Assembly: GCA_949878745.1 (NCBI GenBank)
Contig: CATLBH010000020.1
Span: 1 to 44,756, forward strand
DNA: 44,756 nt
Source: an uncultured Ruminiclostridium sp.
Lineage (GTDB): Bacteria; Bacillota; Clostridia; Oscillospirales; Ruminococcaceae
Direction: 5' to 3'
Shown: in pieces, positions 8,104 through 16,060 of the stretch
Layout of the letters: each line of letters begins with the position of its first letter
How positions within the stretch are numbered: position 1 is the first letter of the stretch
The notes under the pieces: generated by a model
Told to the model about the DNA's origin: nothing
The model's input: only the letters and a program-made list of their open reading frames with translations
The model's database searches: none
Program-made: the position numbers and the translations under genes

Positions 8104-8600
8104 TGAATTTATTGTTTTCGGCGGCGGCTGTATTGTTTTGTACCGCGTCGGGCTTTTATTTTTCCAAAAAGCTGAAGGAAAGGGAGGATCGGCTATGCTC
8201 CGTTATGCTTCTGCTAAAGGAGATTTCGGTTCAGATAAGGTATACCAACGCAAAAATCGGGGATATGCTGAGGGCGGCCTCACAAAATTCCGCTTACGCC
8301 AAACTTTCCTTTATAACCGACTGCGCTTTTCTGAGCGAAAATGAGGATTTTCATAATATCTGGTCCGAGGGGGTAAAAAAACAGTCTTTTCTTAATCAGC
8401 GCGACAGGGAGCTGCTTTTGTCTTTGGGGGAGCACTTGGGGGAAACCGATTCGGAAGGACAGCTTTCTTTTCTGGAAATGACCGAATCGTTACTTTCACG
8501 GCAGCGGGAGGAAGCGAGGGAAAACTGCGGCAAAAAAAGTGCTATGTACCGCTCGGTGGGGCTTCTTTGCGGTCTTGCGGCAGGGATAATGGTGCTTTGA
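8103..8600 (+). CDS. spoIIIAB: Stage III sporulation protein AB
   Basis: 165 aa starting at an ATG that overlaps the spoIIIAA stop by one base, indicating translational coupling. An N-terminal membrane segment (LLFSAAAVLFCTASGFYF) is followed by KKLKEREDRLCSVMLLLKEI, typical of the GspF-like SpoIIIAB family, and a C-terminal hydrophobic helix (VGLLCGLAAGIMVL). Role: inner-membrane component of the engulfment-stage channel expressed in the mother cell. Confidence 0.92.
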   Translation: MNLLFSAAAVLFCTASGFYFSKKLKEREDRLCSVMLLLKEISVQIRYTNAKIGDMLRAASQNSAYAKLSFITDCAFLSENEDFHNIWSEGVKKQSFLNQRDRELLLSLGEHLGETDSEGQLSFLEMTESLLSRQREEARENCGKKSAMYRSVGLLCGLAAGIMVL

Positions 8601-8621
8601 TTACTGAAAGGGGAAAGTTAT

Positions 8622-8819
8622 ATGGATGTGGATTTAATATTTCAGATAGCCGCCATCGGGATAGTCGTGGCCGTTCTCAATATGCTGCTTCAGCGGTCGG
8701 GACGCGAGGAACAGGCCATGATGACCACTATAGCGGGTCTTATAGTCGTTCTGATGATGATCATAACACAGATCAGTCTGCTGTTTGATACGATAAAGGA
8801 CGTTTTTAACCTGTGGTAA
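8622..8819 (+). CDS. spoIIIAC: Stage III sporulation protein AC
   Basis: 65 aa, the usual size. Two membrane helices, VDLIFQIAAIGIVVAVLNML and MMTTIAGLIVVLMMIITQI, flank the conserved loop QRSGREEQA. Small integral membrane subunit of the SpoIIIA channel. AAAGGGG precedes the ATG. Confidence 0.95.
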   Translation: MDVDLIFQIAAIGIVVAVLNMLLQRSGREEQAMMTTIAGLIVVLMMIITQISLLFDTIKDVFNLW

Positions 8820-8842
8820 CGCGGGAGAAGGAGTTTATTCAA

Positions 8843-9229
8843 ATGAATATCATCGCCATAGCTTCTTCGGCGCTGATCGCGGCTGTCCTTTCGGTGGTAC
8901 TGAAGCAGTATAAGCCCGAATATTCGATGTTTATCTCCATAGCTGCGGGAATACTTATTTTTTTATCCGTAATAACGGCAATTAACCCTATACTGGATTT
9001 TATAGGAGATCTGACCGATAAGGCGGAACTTGACGGGATATACGGAGAAGTGCTTATAAAATCGCTGGCGATCTGCTATATCACACAGTTAGCCTGCGAC
9101 TGCTGCAAGGACGCGGGGGAAAGCGCCATAGCGGGAAAGCTTCAGATAGCGGGAAAAATCGCGATTCTCCTTATAGCGCTTCCCATGTTCAAAAGCCTTG
9201 CCGAAATAGTTACGGGGCTTATTATATAG
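8843..9229 (+). CDS. spoIIIAD: Stage III sporulation protein AD
   Basis: 128 aa from the ATG at 8843, which has AGAAGGAG 10 bases upstream. Four hydrophobic stretches, with the family-typical VLKQYKPEYSMFISIAAG near the start and LACDCCKDAGESAIAGKLQIAGK in the middle. Integral membrane subunit of the SpoIIIA channel. Confidence 0.93.
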   Translation: MNIIAIASSALIAAVLSVVLKQYKPEYSMFISIAAGILIFLSVITAINPILDFIGDLTDKAELDGIYGEVLIKSLAICYITQLACDCCKDAGESAIAGKLQIAGKIAILLIALPMFKSLAEIVTGLII

Positions 9230-9292
9230 GAACGGCCTGTTTCGTCAAATATTTTTACATCTAACAGGTTTAAAGAAAGAACGGAATTTAAA

Positions 9293-10396
9293 ATGAAACT
9301 TAAAGGATTTTTAACCGCTTTTTTTATCGCTTGCGCCTTTATTTTGCTGCAAAAAAACGTCAGCGCTGAAAGCGTATTTTCTTTCGGAAAGGAGGAAATC
9401 GTGGAAGCCGTCCCAGACGGCGCCGAAAAAACGCTGGAAGAGCTTAACATTTCCCCCGACGAAAGTATATCCGATTTAGGCGCCGAAAATATCTTTTCTG
9501 CAATACTGAACATAGTTGCGGAAAATATACCCAAACCGCTTACCATGCTTGCGTCAACCGCCGCCGTAATAATTCTGTGCGCTGTTATCTCCGCTATGAA
9601 GGAAGGAGACGAGCTTTCGGGAACCTTTAACACGGTGGGAGTTCTCGCCTGTTCGGGACTGATATGTACAAGCTTCGCTTCCGTTGCTCAGAGCGCAAAA
9701 ACTGCCGTCGACGGCTTCGCGGCGTTTCTTGCGGTATACATACCCGCTTTTGCCGGAATAATGGCGGCAAACGGACAGACCTCGACCGCCGCCGTTTACA
9801 GCGGGGTGATCACGATAGCCGTTCAAGTGCTGTCTCAGCTGTTTTCCCTGATTATATTCCCACTTACAAGTTGTATAATGGGCGTATCCGTGGCGGGAGC
9901 AATAAACCCGGAGCTTAAGATAAACAGTATAGCGGAGCTGGCGAAAAAAGCGGTTAACTGGGGGCTTGTGTTTATTATGACGATATTTACGGGGCTTTTG
10001 TCCGTTCAGAGCTTTGTGGGAGCCGCTGCGGATACCGTTTCAATGAAAGCCGTAAAGTTTACCGTATCGGGAGCGGTTCCCATAGTGGGCGGGGCGGTGT
10101 CGGACGCGCTGTCTACGGTGAAAGGCAGCATAGGAATGATAAAGGCGGCAACGGGCAGCTACGGCATAATTGTTTCTGCGGTCATAATGATACCGATACT
10201 TATTTCCGCCGTGCTTTATCGTTTTGCGTTCACCGCCGCCGCGTCGGTAAGCGACGCTTTGGGTACCTTTCGTATCACCGCTCTTCTAAAAAGCGCGGAA
10301 AGCGTGGTGGCGGCAATCATAGCGGTTTTGGTATGTTTCTGGCTCATCGCGGTGGTTTCAACGGCGATAATGCTTGTTATAGGTATGGGCAGTTAG
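9293..10396 (+). CDS. spoIIIAE: Stage III sporulation protein AE
   Basis: 367 aa. An N-terminal signal-like segment (residues about 1-25, ending SAE) precedes a polar stretch and then at least six membrane helices. GAVPIVGGAVSDALSTVKGS is a recognisable SpoIIIAE signature. Large multispanning subunit of the channel. Unlike the rest of the operon, its stop is followed by a 217-base gap filled with inverted repeats before spoIIIAF. Confidence 0.95.
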   Translation: MKLKGFLTAFFIACAFILLQKNVSAESVFSFGKEEIVEAVPDGAEKTLEELNISPDESISDLGAENIFSAILNIVAENIPKPLTMLASTAAVIILCAVISAMKEGDELSGTFNTVGVLACSGLICTSFASVAQSAKTAVDGFAAFLAVYIPAFAGIMAANGQTSTAAVYSGVITIAVQVLSQLFSLIIFPLTSCIMGVSVAGAINPELKINSIAELAKKAVNWGLVFIMTIFTGLLSVQSFVGAAADTVSMKAVKFTVSGAVPIVGGAVSDALSTVKGSIGMIKAATGSYGIIVSAVIMIPILISAVLYRFAFTAAASVSDALGTFRITALLKSAESVVAAIIAVLVCFWLIAVVSTAIMLVIGMGS

Positions 10397-10401
10397 GGAA
10401 C

Positions 10402-10575
10402 CGCTGATTAAAACATAGCGTAACACAATCAGCCGTATGAGTGCGCTGCTTTGAACGGGGCGATTGTGTTTTATACCAATCCCTTTTTAAACTGACGAAA
10501 TACACACAGTTTAAAAAGGGATTGCACCCAAAGTACTAATCCAACAGTTTTAAAAGGGATTAGTATTAATCAGCG
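10402..10575. repeat. Nested inverted repeats with dispersed repeat copy B inside the spoIIIA operon
   Basis: The outer arms CGCTGATTAA (10402-10411) and TTAATCAGCG (10566-10575) are perfect complements. Inside lie AACACAATC (10422-10430) with GATTGTGTT (10462-10470), then repeat copy B at 10470-10570. Copy B runs from TATACCAATCCC through a hairpin (AATCCCTTTTTAAACTG with CAGTTTAAAAAGGGATT), the linker GCACCCAAAGTACTAATC and the end GATTAGTATTA. It is the reverse complement of the copy at 21704-21800 with few changes. Confidence 0.8.
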
Positions 10576-10613
10576 TAGTATCTTCTTAAAGATTGGGTAT
10601 AAGGAGTTTTAAA

Positions 10614-11087
10614 ATGAAGGAAACGATATTGGGGATCGCCTTGGTGGCGATTGCCACGGGAGTATTCAGGCTTATTTCTCCGGAAAGCGGCTTTAAAAAT
10701 CAGATAGCTTTTCTGATCTCGGCATTTTTTCTCTTAAGCTGCGTTTCCTTGATCAAAGGCGGAGGCGCCGATTTTTCGGCGATAACGGAAGCTTTTAAAA
10801 CAAAGGGAGGATATGTGGATTTTTCGACCGAGGCTTACCGAATGACCGAGAAAGAAATTGCGGTCAATTTAAGAAAAAAGATCGAGGAGCTTTTATCGGA
10901 CAATAAAATTTTTTGCGATGAAATTTCCGTTATTATTGATATTTCGTCCTCATACAGCATATCTATTAAGCAGGTACGGCTTGCCTTTTCCGCAGACAAT
11001 GCCGACAATACGGCCAAAGCAGAAGAATTGGTCAAAAGGGAGGTAGGCGATGAAATCGAGGTCATAACGGAAATAAAAGGATATTAG
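10614..11087 (+). CDS. spoIIIAF: Stage III sporulation protein AF
   Basis: 157 aa from the ATG at 10614, with AAGGAG (10601-10606) at ideal spacing; the in-frame TTG at 10593 has none. Two N-terminal membrane helices (residues about 3-22 and 28-44) precede a soluble domain containing VNLRKKIEELL and a strand-rich C-terminus ending GDEIEVITEIKGY. The ring-forming SpoIIIAF resembles type III secretion components. It starts right after the repeat block, so its expression depends on read-through or a local promoter. Confidence 0.9.
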   Translation: MKETILGIALVAIATGVFRLISPESGFKNQIAFLISAFFLLSCVSLIKGGGADFSAITEAFKTKGGYVDFSTEAYRMTEKEIAVNLRKKIEELLSDNKIFCDEISVIIDISSSYSISIKQVRLAFSADNADNTAKAEELVKREVGDEIEVITEIKGY

Positions 11088-11111
11088 CGTTAAAAGGAAG
11101 GAAAAGCAAAA

Positions 11112-11546
11112 ATGAAACAGCCGATGGAAATATTGAAAAGCGAAAAGGGTATAAAAATTATTTTTGCCGTAGGCATAGCTCTGATAATTATAATATTTCT
11201 GTTCGGCACTTTCGGAGGCGAAAGAAAAGAAAAGGCGGCGGAAGGGGAAGACAGCGTTTTGTCGGAAATAGACGATTACGAAAGGCGTCTTGAAGCCCGT
11301 CTTTCCGAAATCATAGAGGAAATTCAGGGAACAAAGGACATCAGTGTTATGATCACCCTTGAAAAAACGGAGGAGAGCATCTACTCCGCGAAGGAAACGT
11401 CCGTTTCCGCTAAGGTCACGCCCACCGTAAGAGGAGTACTCGTGGTCTGTGGAGGAAGCGAAAGCGCGGTGGTGCGCCAAAAAGTTACGGACGCGGTTTG
11501 TAAGGCTCTCGGCGTGAGCGCCGCCAGGGTTTGCGTTACTTATTAA
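11112..11546 (+). CDS. spoIIIAG: Stage III sporulation protein AG
   Basis: 144 aa, shorter than the roughly 230 aa of Bacillus subtilis. A membrane helix (about 17-34, IIFAVGIALIIIIFLFGTF) is followed by the conserved YERRLEARLSEIIEEIQGTKDISVMITLE and VRGVLVVCGGSESAVVRQKVTDAVCKALGV. SpoIIIAG forms a large ring in the intermembrane space; the missing length falls in the linker, not in the ring fold. Confidence 0.93.
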   Translation: MKQPMEILKSEKGIKIIFAVGIALIIIIFLFGTFGGERKEKAAEGEDSVLSEIDDYERRLEARLSEIIEEIQGTKDISVMITLEKTEESIYSAKETSVSAKVTPTVRGVLVVCGGSESAVVRQKVTDAVCKALGVSAARVCVTY

Positions 11547-11578
11547 AATTATATAACAAGAAAGGAACGGTTACAGCA

Positions 11579-12169
11579 ATGAAAAAAAGACTCAACCTTA
11601 TAATCGGGAAAAAACAGATAATCATCGTGGGGCTTACCCTTATTTTGGGAGTAGCGGTATATGTAAATTATCTGGTGGGAACAAATATGACCTCGGATTC
11701 TCCCGTTACCGCCGACGAAGGAGCGCGTAACGTGGGAAATTACGGAGACCAGACGTTTGTTTCGAACAGCGCGGGAAACACGTCGGCGAACGTATCAAGC
11801 GCTCTTGCCGCCTCCGACGCGGACGAATACTTTGCCCGCGCGAGAATGGACAAAGAGGAAAGCCGCGCCGAAGCGATAGAGGTGCTGCAGACCATATACG
11901 GCGGCGGGGATTCCACCGAGACGGAACTGGCGGTAATGGCTCAGAACGCCGAAACCATGAGCAGCTATATCGAAAGTGAAAGTAAAATAGAAAACGTTCT
12001 TAAGGCTCAGGGCTTTGAAGACGTTCTTTGTTACCTTTCGGAAAACGGAGCCAGCGTTATAGTGAAAACCAAAGGCCTTGAACCCGCTCAGGCGGCGCAG
12101 ATCAAAAACGCTCTCTTATCAGAGGTGGACATTCCCACCGAAAAAATTTCAATATTGGAAATAAAATAA
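11579..12169 (+). CDS. spoIIIAH: Stage III sporulation protein AH
   Basis: 196 aa from the ATG at 11579. An N-terminal anchor (IIIVGLTLILGVAVYVNYLV) precedes a linker and a C-terminal YscJ/FliF-like domain (ESKIENVLKAQGFEDVLCYLSENGASVIVKTKGL). SpoIIIAH partners SpoIIQ across the intermembrane space. The ribosome binding site is part of a 12-base box, GAAAGGAACGGT (11560-11571), repeated before the next two genes. Last gene of the operon. Confidence 0.93.
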   Translation: MKKRLNLIIGKKQIIIVGLTLILGVAVYVNYLVGTNMTSDSPVTADEGARNVGNYGDQTFVSNSAGNTSANVSSALAASDADEYFARARMDKEESRAEAIEVLQTIYGGGDSTETELAVMAQNAETMSSYIESESKIENVLKAQGFEDVLCYLSENGASVIVKTKGLEPAQAAQIKNALLSEVDIPTEKISILEIK

Positions 12170-12178
12170 AGAAAACTG

Positions 12179-12207
12179 TTGTTTATTTTTCCGTTTTGTG
12201 GTATAAT
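12179..12207 (+). promoter_or_regulatory. Sigma-A-type promoter for the Asp23-nusB group
   Basis: TTGTTT (12179-12184), a 17-base spacer, TATAAT (12202-12207). It would start transcription around 12214, ahead of the Asp23 family gene, separating the vegetative genes from the sporulation operon. Confidence 0.65.
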
Positions 12208-12258
12208 GTTTTATAAGTGAGTTAATATACTTTAACCGAGCTTAAAAACATTATACCA
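12199..12258. promoter_or_regulatory. 14-bp inverted repeat spanning the -10 box and leader
   Basis: TGGTATAATGTTTT (12199-12212) contains the -10 hexamer and is perfectly complementary to AAAACATTATACCA (12245-12258), which is followed by TTTTTATTT. It may be the spoIIIA terminator, an operator, or both; sequence alone does not decide. Confidence 0.6.
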
Positions 12259-12300
12259 TTTTTATTTATAGTACGAAAGAGGAAAGGAACGGTGGAAAAA

Positions 12301-12666
12301 ATGGAAAAAAAAGCTTCTGCCTCCAACGGTATTCTTAAGGTTTCAAACGAGGTTATAATGAAGATCGCCGAGCTTGCCGCCTGCGAGATAAGCGGCGTGG
12401 CTTCCGAAAACGGAAAGCTTACGGTGTCACAGTCTCCCATAGGCTTAGGTACATTTTTGGGCTCTCCGGTTAAGGTTTCCGTTTCCAAAGACGCGGTGGT
12501 AATCGATCTTTCTATTGTTACGGAACAGGGGAGCAAGGCAATAAACGTCGCTTCCGCCGTTCAGGCCAGCGTAAAATCCGCCGTTCAGAATATGACTGGA
12601 ATAGCCGTATCAAAAGTGAATGTCAATATTGTCGGAATATTGCTAAATAAAGAGGAACAGGCCTGA
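12301..12666 (+). CDS. Asp23/Gls24 family envelope stress response protein
   Basis: 121 aa. Typical Asp23 features: GILKVSNEVIMKIAELAACEISGVA near the N-terminus, VIDLSIVTEQG in the middle, and VQASVKSAVQNMTGIAVSKVNVNIVGI near the end. The ATG at 12301 is chosen over a GTG at 12292 because the GTG lies inside the GAAAGGAACGGT box and the ATG has the same distance from it as in spoIIIAH and nusB. The location beside nusB in Firmicutes is conserved (YqhY position). The exact role is unclear; family members affect membrane or lipid homeostasis. Confidence 0.9.
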   Translation: MEKKASASNGILKVSNEVIMKIAELAACEISGVASENGKLTVSQSPIGLGTFLGSPVKVSVSKDAVVIDLSIVTEQGSKAINVASAVQASVKSAVQNMTGIAVSKVNVNIVGILLNKEEQA

Positions 12667-12751
12667 TCTATAAAATGAACGGCTTTAAAAACATATCCTA
12701 AGCTGAAAAAGTTTTTTAATACTTCCTAAAAGGGAAAGGAACGGTCATAAA

Positions 12752-13153
12752 ATGACAAAACACGAAATAAGAGAAGCCGCCTTTATTATATTGTATCAGA
12801 TGGAGCTTACGGGAGAAAGCAGCGGGGAGATAGCCGACTGTACATATGAGGCGTTCGATATGCCCTCAAACAAGTCGGTTCTTGACCTGGCCGACAAGGT
12901 GTGGGAAAAACGCGGAGAGCTGGACATAATCATAGGAAAATACAGCCCCTCAAGAGCCGCGGCGCGTATTTCAAAGGTTGACCTTTCCATTTTGAGAATT
13001 GCGGTTTACGAGCTTACCTTTGAACAAAACAAGGTTCCGCCAAAAGTGGCTATAAACGAAGCTATCGAACTTACCAAAGCTTACGCGGAAAAAAGCGACA
13101 GATTGTTTGTCAACGGACTTCTTAATTCCTATTATAAGGATCTGGAAAAGTAA
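12752..13153 (+). CDS. nusB: Transcription antitermination factor NusB
   Basis: 133 aa, all helical. Conserved REAAFIILYQMEL at the N-terminus, then ISKVDLSILRIAVYEL, PPKVAINEAIELTKAYAEKSDRLFVNGLLN, the hallmark C-terminal half. NusB with NusE (ribosomal protein S10) binds boxA RNA and promotes rRNA antitermination. GAAAGGAACGGT (12734-12745) lies 6 bases before the ATG. The stop is immediately followed by the xseA start (one spacer base). Confidence 0.95.
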   Translation: MTKHEIREAAFIILYQMELTGESSGEIADCTYEAFDMPSNKSVLDLADKVWEKRGELDIIIGKYSPSRAAARISKVDLSILRIAVYELTFEQNKVPPKVAINEAIELTKAYAEKSDRLFVNGLLNSYYKDLEK

Positions 13154-13154
13154 A

Positions 13155-14342
13155 ATGAGCTTTACTGTAACGGTTTCACAGGTCAATATGCGGCTTGCCC
13201 TGCTGATAAAAAACGATGAAAAATTAAAAAACATTTCCGTAAGGGGTGAAATATCCAATTTTAAAGAGCATTTTCCTTCCGGACATATGTATTTTACTTT
13301 GAAAGAGGGAAATTCCTCCCTTAAGGCTGTAATGTTCAGAAGCTACGCGGAAAAGCTCGAAATTTACCCCGAAAACGGAATGAACGCGGTTGTGTCCGGC
13401 TCAATACAGGTTTTTGAGCGGGACGGGGTATACCAGCTTTACGCCACTGGAATCGACAAGGAAGAGGGAAAAGGCGAAGACGCGCTTTACTTTGAGCAGC
13501 TTAAGGAAAAGCTCTCTAAGGAAGGCTTGTTCGAACGGAAGCGCCCCTTGCCGCCTATGCCGCGTGCGATCTGCGCCGTTACTTCGGCTACGGGCGCGGC
13601 GATAGAGGATATAATAAACGTTTTGTCGAGAAGATATCCTTTTGTCAGATTAAAGCTTGTGCCCGTACTTGTACAGGGAGCGGGGGCGCCCGAATCCATA
13701 GCCAAGGGGATAGAAACGGCACAGAACAGCGGCTGCGACCTTATTATTTTCGGAAGAGGCGGCGGCTCCGCGGAGGATCTTTCCGCTTTTAATTCCGAAA
13801 TAGTGGCGAGAGCGGTTTACGCCAGTAAAATACCCACCATATCGGCGGTGGGTCATGAGATAGACTTTTCCATAAGCGATTTTGTGGCGGATATGAGAGC
13901 TCCTACGCCGAGCGCAGCTGCGGAATTGGCAGTTCCCGACATAAGGGAGATTTACTCGGGTATTGTGGCTTTAAAAAACAGAATAGGCGAAAAAGCGGCG
14001 GCGAAAATAGAGGAAAGCGTGACAAAGCTTGAGAATATCTCAAGGATAATATCCCGTCTCAGCCCTTCCGTACGCATAGAAAGCAACACGGAAAAATATA
14101 CAAAAACTTTCGCTTCGATAAAAAAGGACTTTTCCGCCGTAATTGCGGCCAAGGAAATGCAGCTTAAAAATACAAAAGAACTTCTGAACGCCTTTAATCC
14201 GCTTAAAACCCTTGAAAGAGGCTATTCCATAGTGTACAAGGATGGCGCGGTTGTTTCCTCGGCGGCGGAAATAAAGACGGGAGATATTTTTACCGTTAAA
14301 ATGTCGGACGGCGAGCTTAAGGCGGCGGCGATAAGCCAATAA
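13155..14342 (+). CDS. xseA: Exodeoxyribonuclease VII large subunit
   Basis: 395 aa from the ATG at 13155, directly after the nusB stop. N-terminal OB-fold (TVSQVNMRLALLIKNDEKLKNISVRGEISNFKEHFPSGHMYFTLKE), then the catalytic core with AVTSATGAAIEDIINVLSRRYP, IIFGRGGGSAEDLSAFN, ISAVGHEIDFSISDFVADMRAPTPSAAAE, and the C-terminal LERGYSIVYKDG. Degrades single-stranded DNA in both directions together with XseB. The start overlaps no obvious strong SD, so coupling to nusB translation is likely. Confidence 0.95.
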   Translation: MSFTVTVSQVNMRLALLIKNDEKLKNISVRGEISNFKEHFPSGHMYFTLKEGNSSLKAVMFRSYAEKLEIYPENGMNAVVSGSIQVFERDGVYQLYATGIDKEEGKGEDALYFEQLKEKLSKEGLFERKRPLPPMPRAICAVTSATGAAIEDIINVLSRRYPFVRLKLVPVLVQGAGAPESIAKGIETAQNSGCDLIIFGRGGGSAEDLSAFNSEIVARAVYASKIPTISAVGHEIDFSISDFVADMRAPTPSAAAELAVPDIREIYSGIVALKNRIGEKAAAKIEESVTKLENISRIISRLSPSVRIESNTEKYTKTFASIKKDFSAVIAAKEMQLKNTKELLNAFNPLKTLERGYSIVYKDGAVVSSAAEIKTGDIFTVKMSDGELKAAAISQ

Positions 14343-14424
14343 TATAAAAAGTGTTATAATAACAGGATATAATATGGAAAGGATTCCCGTTTTCATTTTA
14401 TCGAAATACGGAGATAATTGTGTT

Positions 14425-14598
14425 ATGACTTTTGAGGAAGCTTTAAAAAGACTCGGCGAGATATCCGAACAGATGGAAAATCCAGATATCACCTTGAAAA
14501 GCGCGGTGGAGCTTTATTCGGAGGCCGGCGAGCTTACGGAAATATGTAAAAAAAATATAGAGGAAGCTAAGCTTGCGCTGGAGAAAATCGAACAATGA
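14425..14598 (+). CDS. xseB: Exodeoxyribonuclease VII small subunit
   Basis: 57 aa starting MTFEEALKRLGEISEQMENPD, the usual start of the family; an ATG at 14374 would add 17 residues (MERIPVF...) and also has a weak AGGA upstream, so that alternative is not excluded. C-terminal ELYSEAGELTEICKKNIEEAKLALEKIEQ forms the expected second helix of the hairpin. The stop overlaps the ispA start (ATGA). Confidence 0.9.
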   Translation: MTFEEALKRLGEISEQMENPDITLKSAVELYSEAGELTEICKKNIEEAKLALEKIEQ

Positions 14599-15479
14599 CA
14601 TTTAGTGAAAAGCTTTTACATTATAAAAATATAACCGAGGCGGGATTGGAAAGATACACGCGCTTTGTTCCCAAAAAGCAGGAGAAACTTTTTGAGGCTA
14701 TGAAGTACAGCCTTTTGGCGGGAGGAAAGAGGATACGTCCCGTTCTGACCTTTGAATTCGCGCGGCTTTGCGGAGGTAGGGAGGAATCCGCGCTCCCCGC
14801 CGCCTGCGCCGTTGAAATGATACATACCTTTTCTCTCATACACGACGATTTGCCCTGTATGGATAACGACGATATGCGGCGGGGAAGAAAAAGCTGTCAC
14901 AGACAGTTTGACGAGGCTACCGCTTTACTGGCGGGGGACGCTTTGGAAATATATCCCTTTGAGATACTGTATGACAGCGTCGGATACGGCGTTTCCGCGG
15001 AAAACACTCTGAAAATGGTAAAGCTTCTTGCGGAATACGCGGGACATATGGGAATGATAGGCGGGCAGCAGGTGGATACGCAGTTTGAAGGTATACCCTT
15101 GGGAGAAAAGGAGCTCACGGAAACGTATCGTCTCAAAACCTCGCGGCTTTTACAGGCGGCGGCGTGTATGGGGTGCCTTTCCGCCGGAGCGGGCGAGGAC
15201 AAGCTTAAAATAGCCTTTGAGTACGGCGACAAATTGGGAATAGCGTTTCAGATAACCGATGATATATTGGATGTCTGCGGAGACACAAAAGAAATCGGGA
15301 AGCCTGTGGGAAGCGACAAGGAAAACAATAAGGAAACTTTTGTAAGCCTTTTCGGAATTGAGGGTGCTAAAGAAAGAGCAAAACGGCTCACCCGACAGGC
15401 ATTGGATTTATTGGACGGATTTGCGGACGGCGGTTTTTTAAAAGAACTTACGGTCGAGCTATTAAACAGAAAAAAATAA
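14595..15479 (+). CDS. ispA: Polyprenyl (farnesyl/geranylgeranyl) diphosphate synthase
   Basis: 294 aa. First aspartate-rich motif HDDLPCMDNDDMRRGR (D84, D85, D90), second motif ITDDILD (D222, D223, D226), plus GGKRIRP near 43-49. Condenses IPP with allylic diphosphates to short-chain prenyl diphosphates; product length cannot be set with certainty, but the xseB neighbour and the family point to farnesyl diphosphate synthase. It shares four bases with xseB and works with dxs downstream in isoprenoid supply. Confidence 0.93.
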   Translation: MTFSEKLLHYKNITEAGLERYTRFVPKKQEKLFEAMKYSLLAGGKRIRPVLTFEFARLCGGREESALPAACAVEMIHTFSLIHDDLPCMDNDDMRRGRKSCHRQFDEATALLAGDALEIYPFEILYDSVGYGVSAENTLKMVKLLAEYAGHMGMIGGQQVDTQFEGIPLGEKELTETYRLKTSRLLQAAACMGCLSAGAGEDKLKIAFEYGDKLGIAFQITDDILDVCGDTKEIGKPVGSDKENNKETFVSLFGIEGAKERAKRLTRQALDLLDGFADGGFLKELTVELLNRKK

Positions 15480-15508
15480 CGAATTCGGGCAAGGAAGGTT
15501 GTTTAGCA

Positions 15509-16015
15509 GTGAAAGAATATATAAACGTGGCGATATTGGTCTCTATGCTGAGCTGGGCAGTGGCACAGCTTATCAAAGCGGTTCTGTACGCCATAAAATA
15601 TAAAACGTTCAAACTGGAACGCTTATTCGGTTCGGGCGGTATGCCGTCTTCCCATTCCTCCACGGTCTGTGCCTTGGTTATTACCATTTACCGTATGGAA
15701 GGCATTGCTTCCGCTACCTTCGGTTTGGCAATGATGCTTGCCATTATTACCATGTACGACGCAACGGGAGTAAGACGCGCGGCGGGAATACATGCCAAGC
15801 AGATAAACAGGCTCAGACATATAGTGGATGAACTGGACGAGGAAATTCTGGACAAGATAGAGGAAAAGGTGGAAGACGACGACGGGAAATACGACCCGGA
15901 GGATACCAAGGAACTGAAGGAATTTTTGGGGCACACTCCGCTGGAGGTTATTTTCGGCGCGTTGTTGGGTATTCTGATAGGTATTGTGTTCCCGACGGAC
16001 TGGTTTCTTTCCTGA
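15509..16015 (+). CDS. Divergent PAP2 family protein (DUF212/YuiD-like)
   Basis: 168 aa from a GTG start with AAGGAAGG 10 bases upstream. An N-terminal membrane segment, the signature FGSGGMPSSHSSTVCAL, then YDATGVRRAAGIHAKQIN, an acidic insert (DEEILDKIEEKVEDDDGKYDPED) and GHTPLEVIFGALLGILIGIVFP. The G-MPSSHSS motif resembles PAP2 phosphatases, but activity is unproven. In related genomes it also sits between ispA and dxs, suggesting a link to prenyl phosphate handling (inference). Confidence 0.85.
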   Translation: MKEYINVAILVSMLSWAVAQLIKAVLYAIKYKTFKLERLFGSGGMPSSHSSTVCALVITIYRMEGIASATFGLAMMLAIITMYDATGVRRAAGIHAKQINRLRHIVDELDEEILDKIEEKVEDDDGKYDPEDTKELKEFLGHTPLEVIFGALLGILIGIVFPTDWFLS

Positions 16016-16060
16016 TAAACCAAACAGGTTGTAGTAAATTACGGAACAGGGGGCAAAAAA

